Shown here: one piece after another, positions 6,779 to 9,695 of the stretch | How the letters are laid out: each line of letters starts with the position of its first letter | How positions within the stretch are numbered: the stretch's first letter is position 1 | Assembly (NCBI GenBank): GCA_027033875.1 | Contig: JALVKK010000207.1 | Coordinates: forward strand, 1 to 9,695 | Reading direction: 5' to 3' | Length of the DNA: 9,695 bases | Source of the DNA: Flavobacteriales bacterium | Lineage (GTDB): Bacteria; Bacteroidota; Bacteroidia; Flavobacteriales; Flavobacteriaceae | Translations under genes and position numbers: made by a program | The notes under the pieces: model-generated | What the model was told of the DNA's origin: nothing | Seen by the model: only the letters and a program-made list of their open reading frames with translations | Database searches by the model: none

Positions 6779-7135
6779 ATGAAACTCAATAAAGTAGAAA
6801 GAAGACGACGCATACAAAAACGCATCAGAAAGATAGTTAAAGGAACGGCTGAACGCCCACGCCTTTCTGTTTTCAGAAGCAATAATGAAATTTATGCGCA
6901 ATTGATAGACGATGATAAGGGCGTAACTTTGGCTGCTACTTCGTCAAAAGACAAAGAAGTGGCATCGCATAAAGGAACAAAAATTGAAAAAGCCGGTTTG
7001 GTAGGAGAAAAAATTGCCAAAATAGCTTTGGATAAAGGGATAGAAACCGTAACTTTTGATCGTTCCGGTTTTTTATATCACGGACGTGTTAAATCATTGG
7101 CGGAAGGCGCCAGAAAAGGTGGATTAAAATTTTAA
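6779..7135 (+). CDS. rplR: 50S ribosomal protein L18 (uL18)
   Basis: L18 binds 5S rRNA and, with L5, delivers it to the central protuberance. The 118 residues comprise a basic N-terminal arm (KVERRRRIQKRIRKIVKG, residues 5-22) that contacts 5S rRNA. The globular domain follows, with RPRLSVFRSNNEIYAQLIDD (26-45), LAATSSKDKE and a GLVGEKIAKIALDKGI helix. The C-terminal TVTFDRSGFLYHGRVKSLAEGARKGGL block is the family hallmark. Length and order are normal. It lies 12 bases after rplF and 3 before rpsE. Confidence 0.98.
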   Translation: MKLNKVERRRRIQKRIRKIVKGTAERPRLSVFRSNNEIYAQLIDDDKGVTLAATSSKDKEVASHKGTKIEKAGLVGEKIAKIALDKGIETVTFDRSGFLYHGRVKSLAEGARKGGLKF

Positions 7136-7138
7136 GAT

Positions 7139-7663
7139 ATGCTTGATAATTATAAAGACATAGAAAGAGTAAAACCGGGAGGTTTGGAATTGGAAGATCG
7201 TTTGGTTGCCGTTAATCGTGTTACCAAAGTAACTAAGGGAGGACGAACTTTTAGTTTTTCAGCCATTGTAGTTGTTGGTGATAAAAACGGTGTGGTCGGT
7301 TACGGAATGGGTAAATCCAAAGAAGTACCGGACGCCATTCAAAAGGCAATAGATAATGCCAAGAAAAACTTGATAAGAGTCCCGGTTATAAACAAAACGA
7401 TTCCTCACGAACAGTTAGGAAAGTTCAGTGGTGCGCGTATCTTTTTAAAACCGGCTTCACCCGGTACCGGAGTTATCGCCGGTGGTGCGGTTCGTGCCGT
7501 ATTGGAATCTGCCGGTGTGCATGACGTTTTAACCAAATCTCATGGCTCATCAGACCCGAATAACGTTGTAAAAGCAACGCTAGACGCGCTGTTAAATATG
7601 CGTGATGCTCATAAAGTAGCCGACCAACGCGGTATTTCTCTGAATAAGGTTTTTAACGGATAA
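7139..7663 (+). CDS. rpsE: 30S ribosomal protein S5 (uS5)
   Basis: S5 takes part in decoding accuracy, mRNA unwinding at the entry tunnel and binding near helix 34, where spectinomycin acts. It has 174 residues. The N-terminal double-stranded-RNA-binding-like domain includes LVAVNRVTKVTKGGRTFSF (residues 22-40) and then VVVGDKNGVVGYGMGKSKEV (44-63). The C-terminal domain has PASPGTGVIAGGAVRAVLE (105-123) and the AGVHDVLTKSHGSSDPNNVVKA block. The loop that carries spectinomycin-resistance changes in other species looks complete, but I make no phenotype claim. It lies 3 bases after rplR; rpmD follows after 8 or 11 bases depending on its start. Confidence 0.98.
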   Translation: MLDNYKDIERVKPGGLELEDRLVAVNRVTKVTKGGRTFSFSAIVVVGDKNGVVGYGMGKSKEVPDAIQKAIDNAKKNLIRVPVINKTIPHEQLGKFSGARIFLKPASPGTGVIAGGAVRAVLESAGVHDVLTKSHGSSDPNNVVKATLDALLNMRDAHKVADQRGISLNKVFNG

Positions 7664-7674
7664 ATTATTGGATG

Positions 7675-7860
7675 ATGACAAAAGTAAGAGTAAAACAAGT
7701 CAAAAGTATCATTAACAGACCCAAAGATCAAGAAAGAACTTTGGAAGCATTGGGCTTGAGACGTATCGGTCAAGAACGTGTACACGAATTGACCCCGCAG
7801 ATAAAAGGAATGATTGATAAAGTGCAACATTTAATCACTGTTGAGGAAATTAAAAACTAG
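7675..7860 (+). CDS. rpmD: 50S ribosomal protein L30 (uL30)
   Basis: L30 is a small 23S rRNA-binding protein of the 50S subunit. From the ATG at 7675 it has 61 residues and begins MTKVRVKQVKS. The family pattern continues with RPKDQERTLEALGLRRIGQ and the C-terminal PQIKGMIDKVQHLITVEE block. Two in-frame ATGs stand side by side (7672 and 7675). I chose the second because related L30 proteins begin MAKIRVKQ-like and because it has A at -3, whereas the first has T; the first would give 62 residues. The stop is TAG. Some bacteria lack L30, so its presence between rpsE and rplO shows the standard full spc order. rplO follows after 6 bases. Confidence 0.95.
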   Translation: MTKVRVKQVKSIINRPKDQERTLEALGLRRIGQERVHELTPQIKGMIDKVQHLITVEEIKN

Positions 7861-7866
7861 AAAACG

Positions 7867-8316
7867 ATGGCATTACATAATCTGAAACCGGCAAAAGGTT
7901 CGGTAAAAAAAGATATAAGAAAGGGTAGAGGTGAAGGTTCTAAAAGAGGCGGAACCGCTACGCGAGGACACAAAGGAGCTAAATCTCGTTCGGGTTATTC
8001 ACGCACACCCGGATTTGAAGGCGGACAAATGCCTTTGTACAGACGGGCGCCGAAGTTCGGTTTTACCAATATCAATAAAGTAACTTATCAAGGTGTTAAT
8101 TTAGACACATTGCAAAGTTTGATTGATAACGGTAAAATCAAAGATACGGTAACTTTTGATGACTTTGTAGCACTGGGTTTGATTGGTAAAAGAGAATTGT
8201 TGAAAATACTCGGTCGCGGTGAAATTAAATCAGCCGTTACCGTATATGCTCACAAATTTTCAAAAAAAGCCCAAGAAGCTATCGAAGCGGCAGGTGGTAA
8301 AGTTGAACTTATATAA
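7867..8316 (+). CDS. rplO: 50S ribosomal protein L15 (uL15)
   Basis: L15 is a late-stage assembly protein with a long, flexible Gly/Arg-rich N-terminal extension that threads through 23S rRNA. It has 149 residues. The N-terminal arm includes LHNLKPAKGSVKKDIRKGRG (residues 3-22), then GGTATRGHKGAKSRSGYSR and the FEGGQMPLYRRAPKFGF block (about 50-66). The C-terminal globular domain has KILGRGEIKSAVTVYAHKFSKKA and ends AIEAAGGKVELI. All are family features. It lies 6 bases after rpmD and 12 before secY, the usual last ribosomal protein gene before the translocon gene. Confidence 0.98.
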   Translation: MALHNLKPAKGSVKKDIRKGRGEGSKRGGTATRGHKGAKSRSGYSRTPGFEGGQMPLYRRAPKFGFTNINKVTYQGVNLDTLQSLIDNGKIKDTVTFDDFVALGLIGKRELLKILGRGEIKSAVTVYAHKFSKKAQEAIEAAGGKVELI

Positions 8317-8328
8317 TCGGTTAATTTC

Positions 8329-9663
8329 ATGAAGAAGTTTGTAGATACAATAAAAGCAATATGGAGCATTGAAGAGCTTCGCAAAAAAATCTTGTTTACA
8401 CTGGGTTTAATCTTGGTTTACCGTTTTGGTGCCCAAGTATCATTGCCGGGTATTGATCCGACTCAATTGGCAAACTTAGGTAAACAAGCCGAAAGTAATA
8501 CTTTGCTTAATTTATTAAACCAGTTTACGGGAGGTGCGTTCTCACGAGCTTCAATATTTGCTTTGGGTATTATGCCTTATATCTCGGCTTCTATTGTGGT
8601 ACAATTGATGGGAATAGCGGTTCCTTATTTACAAAAATTGCAAAAAGCCGGCGAAAGCGGACATAAAAAAATCACGCAAATAACCCGTTGGTTGACCATA
8701 GCCGTTACCTTGATTCAAGGACCGAGTTACGTATATAATCTATATAATCAATTGCCTAAAAGCGCATTCTTGATTAGTCAAACCTGGTTGTTTGTAACCA
8801 TTTCGGTTATCATCTTATCAGCAGGTACGATTTTTGCCATGTGGTTGGGTGAAAAAATTACCGATAAAGGTATAGGCAACGGTATTTCGTTGTTAATCAT
8901 GGTTGGTATTATCGCCCGTTTACCGGCGGCGTTCTTACAAGAATTTGCCTACCGGGTAACCAATCAAAACGGCGGTCCGATGTTGTTGTTGTTTGAAATA
9001 GTCGTTTGGTTATTGGTGATAGCAGCCAGTATTATGCTGGTAAAAGCATACAGACCGGTGCCCATTCAATATGCTCGAAGAGCAGTAGGAGGTGGCTACG
9101 AAAAGAATATTTTCGGTGCCCGACAATATTTGCCTTTAAAACTGAATGCGGCTGGCGTTATGCCTATCATCTTTGGTCAAGCATTGATGTTTTTCCCGGG
9201 TATGATTGCTTCATTCTCTGATTCAGATTGGGCAAATAGTGTCAAAGCAACCTTTAGTAATATTTTTGACCCTTGGTACAATGTGGTATTTGCAATATTG
9301 ATTATCATATTCACGTATTTTTATACGGCAATTACCGTTCAAACGACCAAGATAGCTGAAGATTTAAAACGTAATAACGGTTTTATAGCCGGTGTGAGAC
9401 CGGGAACAGATACGGCAAACTATTTAGATGATATCTTATCTAAAATTACCTTGCCGGGTTCTATATTTTTAGCATTAATTGCAATTTTTCCAAAATTTGC
9501 ATACTATTTATTTCCCGGCATGCAAGTATCATGGGCTATGTTCTATGGAGGGACATCACTATTGATTTTGGTTGGAGTTGCTATGGATACCATTCAACAA
9601 GCAGAAGCCTATTTGTTGAATCGTCATTATGATACCTTAATGAAAACCGGAAGAAAAAAATAA
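8329..9663 (+). CDS. secY: Preprotein translocase channel subunit SecY
   Basis: SecY is the inner-membrane pore of the SecYEG translocon, which exports unfolded proteins and inserts membrane proteins. The 444-residue protein shows ten hydrophobic segments, roughly at 20-38, 73-96, 117-137, 150-172, 182-205, 215-240, 271-292, 317-338, 373-395 and 405-420. The plug region lies at about 58-72. The family signature ASIFALGIMPYISASIVVQ (74-92) marks TM2 of the lateral gate. Cytosolic loop C4 contains VPIQYARRAVGGGYEK (244-259), followed by YLPLKLNAAGVMPIIFGQA in TM7. Loop C5 contains GVRPGTDTANYLDD (355-368), with the Arg357 that is conserved for SecA function. The start at 8329, MKKFVDTIKAIWS, is typical. 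It lies 12 bases after rplO and 3 before infA. Confidence 0.98.
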   Translation: MKKFVDTIKAIWSIEELRKKILFTLGLILVYRFGAQVSLPGIDPTQLANLGKQAESNTLLNLLNQFTGGAFSRASIFALGIMPYISASIVVQLMGIAVPYLQKLQKAGESGHKKITQITRWLTIAVTLIQGPSYVYNLYNQLPKSAFLISQTWLFVTISVIILSAGTIFAMWLGEKITDKGIGNGISLLIMVGIIARLPAAFLQEFAYRVTNQNGGPMLLLFEIVVWLLVIAASIMLVKAYRPVPIQYARRAVGGGYEKNIFGARQYLPLKLNAAGVMPIIFGQALMFFPGMIASFSDSDWANSVKATFSNIFDPWYNVVFAILIIIFTYFYTAITVQTTKIAEDLKRNNGFIAGVRPGTDTANYLDDILSKITLPGSIFLALIAIFPKFAYYLFPGMQVSWAMFYGGTSLLILVGVAMDTIQQAEAYLLNRHYDTLMKTGRKK

Positions 9664-9666
9664 GCT

Positions 9667-9695
9667 ATGGCTAAACAACCCGCAATAGAAGTTGA
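9667..9695 (+). CDS. infA: Translation initiation factor IF-1, N-terminal start; 3' end outside window
   Basis: IF-1 is a small OB-fold protein that occupies the 30S A site during initiation. Only nine complete codons are visible (MAKQPAIEV plus two bases), starting 3 bases after the secY stop. The match to Bacteroidota IF-1 N-termini, which commonly read MAKQ(P/A)AIEQDG, and the position after secY in the spc cluster support the call. Residue 9 is Val where Gln is usual in the sequences I recall; residue 10 would be Asp or Glu. With so few residues this rests largely on context. Some relatives place map between secY and infA, and no map gene is present here. Confidence 0.8.

Noticed and set aside
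9006..9221. Same-strand alternate-frame open reading frame inside secY
   Set aside because: The SecY frame is unbroken and conserved across this stretch (loop C4 and TM7). The alternate frame has no recognisable motif.
1..9695. Hidden novel system, mobile element, riboswitch, tRNA or CRISPR array
   Set aside because: All but short gaps are occupied by conserved core genes in canonical order. I found no repeats, integrase, cloverleaf or structured leader.

Overview
This window is an interior section of the conserved S10-spc ribosomal protein gene cluster of a bacterium, all on the + strand. It starts inside rplC (L3) and ends nine codons into infA (IF-1). In between are twenty complete genes: rplD, rplW, rplB, rpsS, rplV, rpsC, rplP, rpmC, rpsQ, rplN, rplX, rplE, rpsN, rpsH, rplF, rplR, rpsE, rpmD, rplO and secY. 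Every gene is intact and close to the usual family length. I see no frameshifts, insertions, mobile elements, RNA genes, CRISPR arrays, promoters or terminators. No stretch over 300 bases lacks a gene; the largest gap is 23 bases.

The organism is most likely a member of Bacteroidota. Three things point there. First, many protein segments read like Bacteroidota versions, for example the N-terminally extended L22, the S17 C-terminus and the first residues of IF-1. Second, none of the 21 visible translation starts has a recognisable Shine-Dalgarno sequence, which is typical of that phylum. Third, the DNA is fairly A+T-rich, with TAA as the stop of 18 of 21 genes. Because secY is followed directly by infA without map, a flavobacterial-type lineage seems somewhat more likely than a Bacteroides-type one, but this is a weak inference and I cannot name a genus.

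Layout: positions 1-4259 hold the S10-operon part (L3, L4, L23, L2, S19, L22, S3, L16, L29, S17). Positions 4262-9663 hold the spc part (L14, L24, L5, S14, S8, L6, L18, S5, L30, L15, SecY). infA begins at 9667. The two parts are fused, with only 2 bases between rpsQ and rplN, so the whole window probably lies within one long transcript whose promoter and terminator are outside it.

The genes work together as one assembly unit. L2, L3 and L4 help build the peptidyl transferase domain and upper tunnel. L22, L23, L24 and L29 lie along or around the exit tunnel. L5, L18 and L16 bind or neighbour 5S rRNA and the central protuberance. S3, S5, S8, S14, S17 and S19 belong to the small subunit. SecY is the membrane channel that receives proteins leaving the tunnel. 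This is ordinary core-genome sequence. I looked for an undescribed system and found none; the findings concern translation-start context, codon-pair bias and gene-order details.
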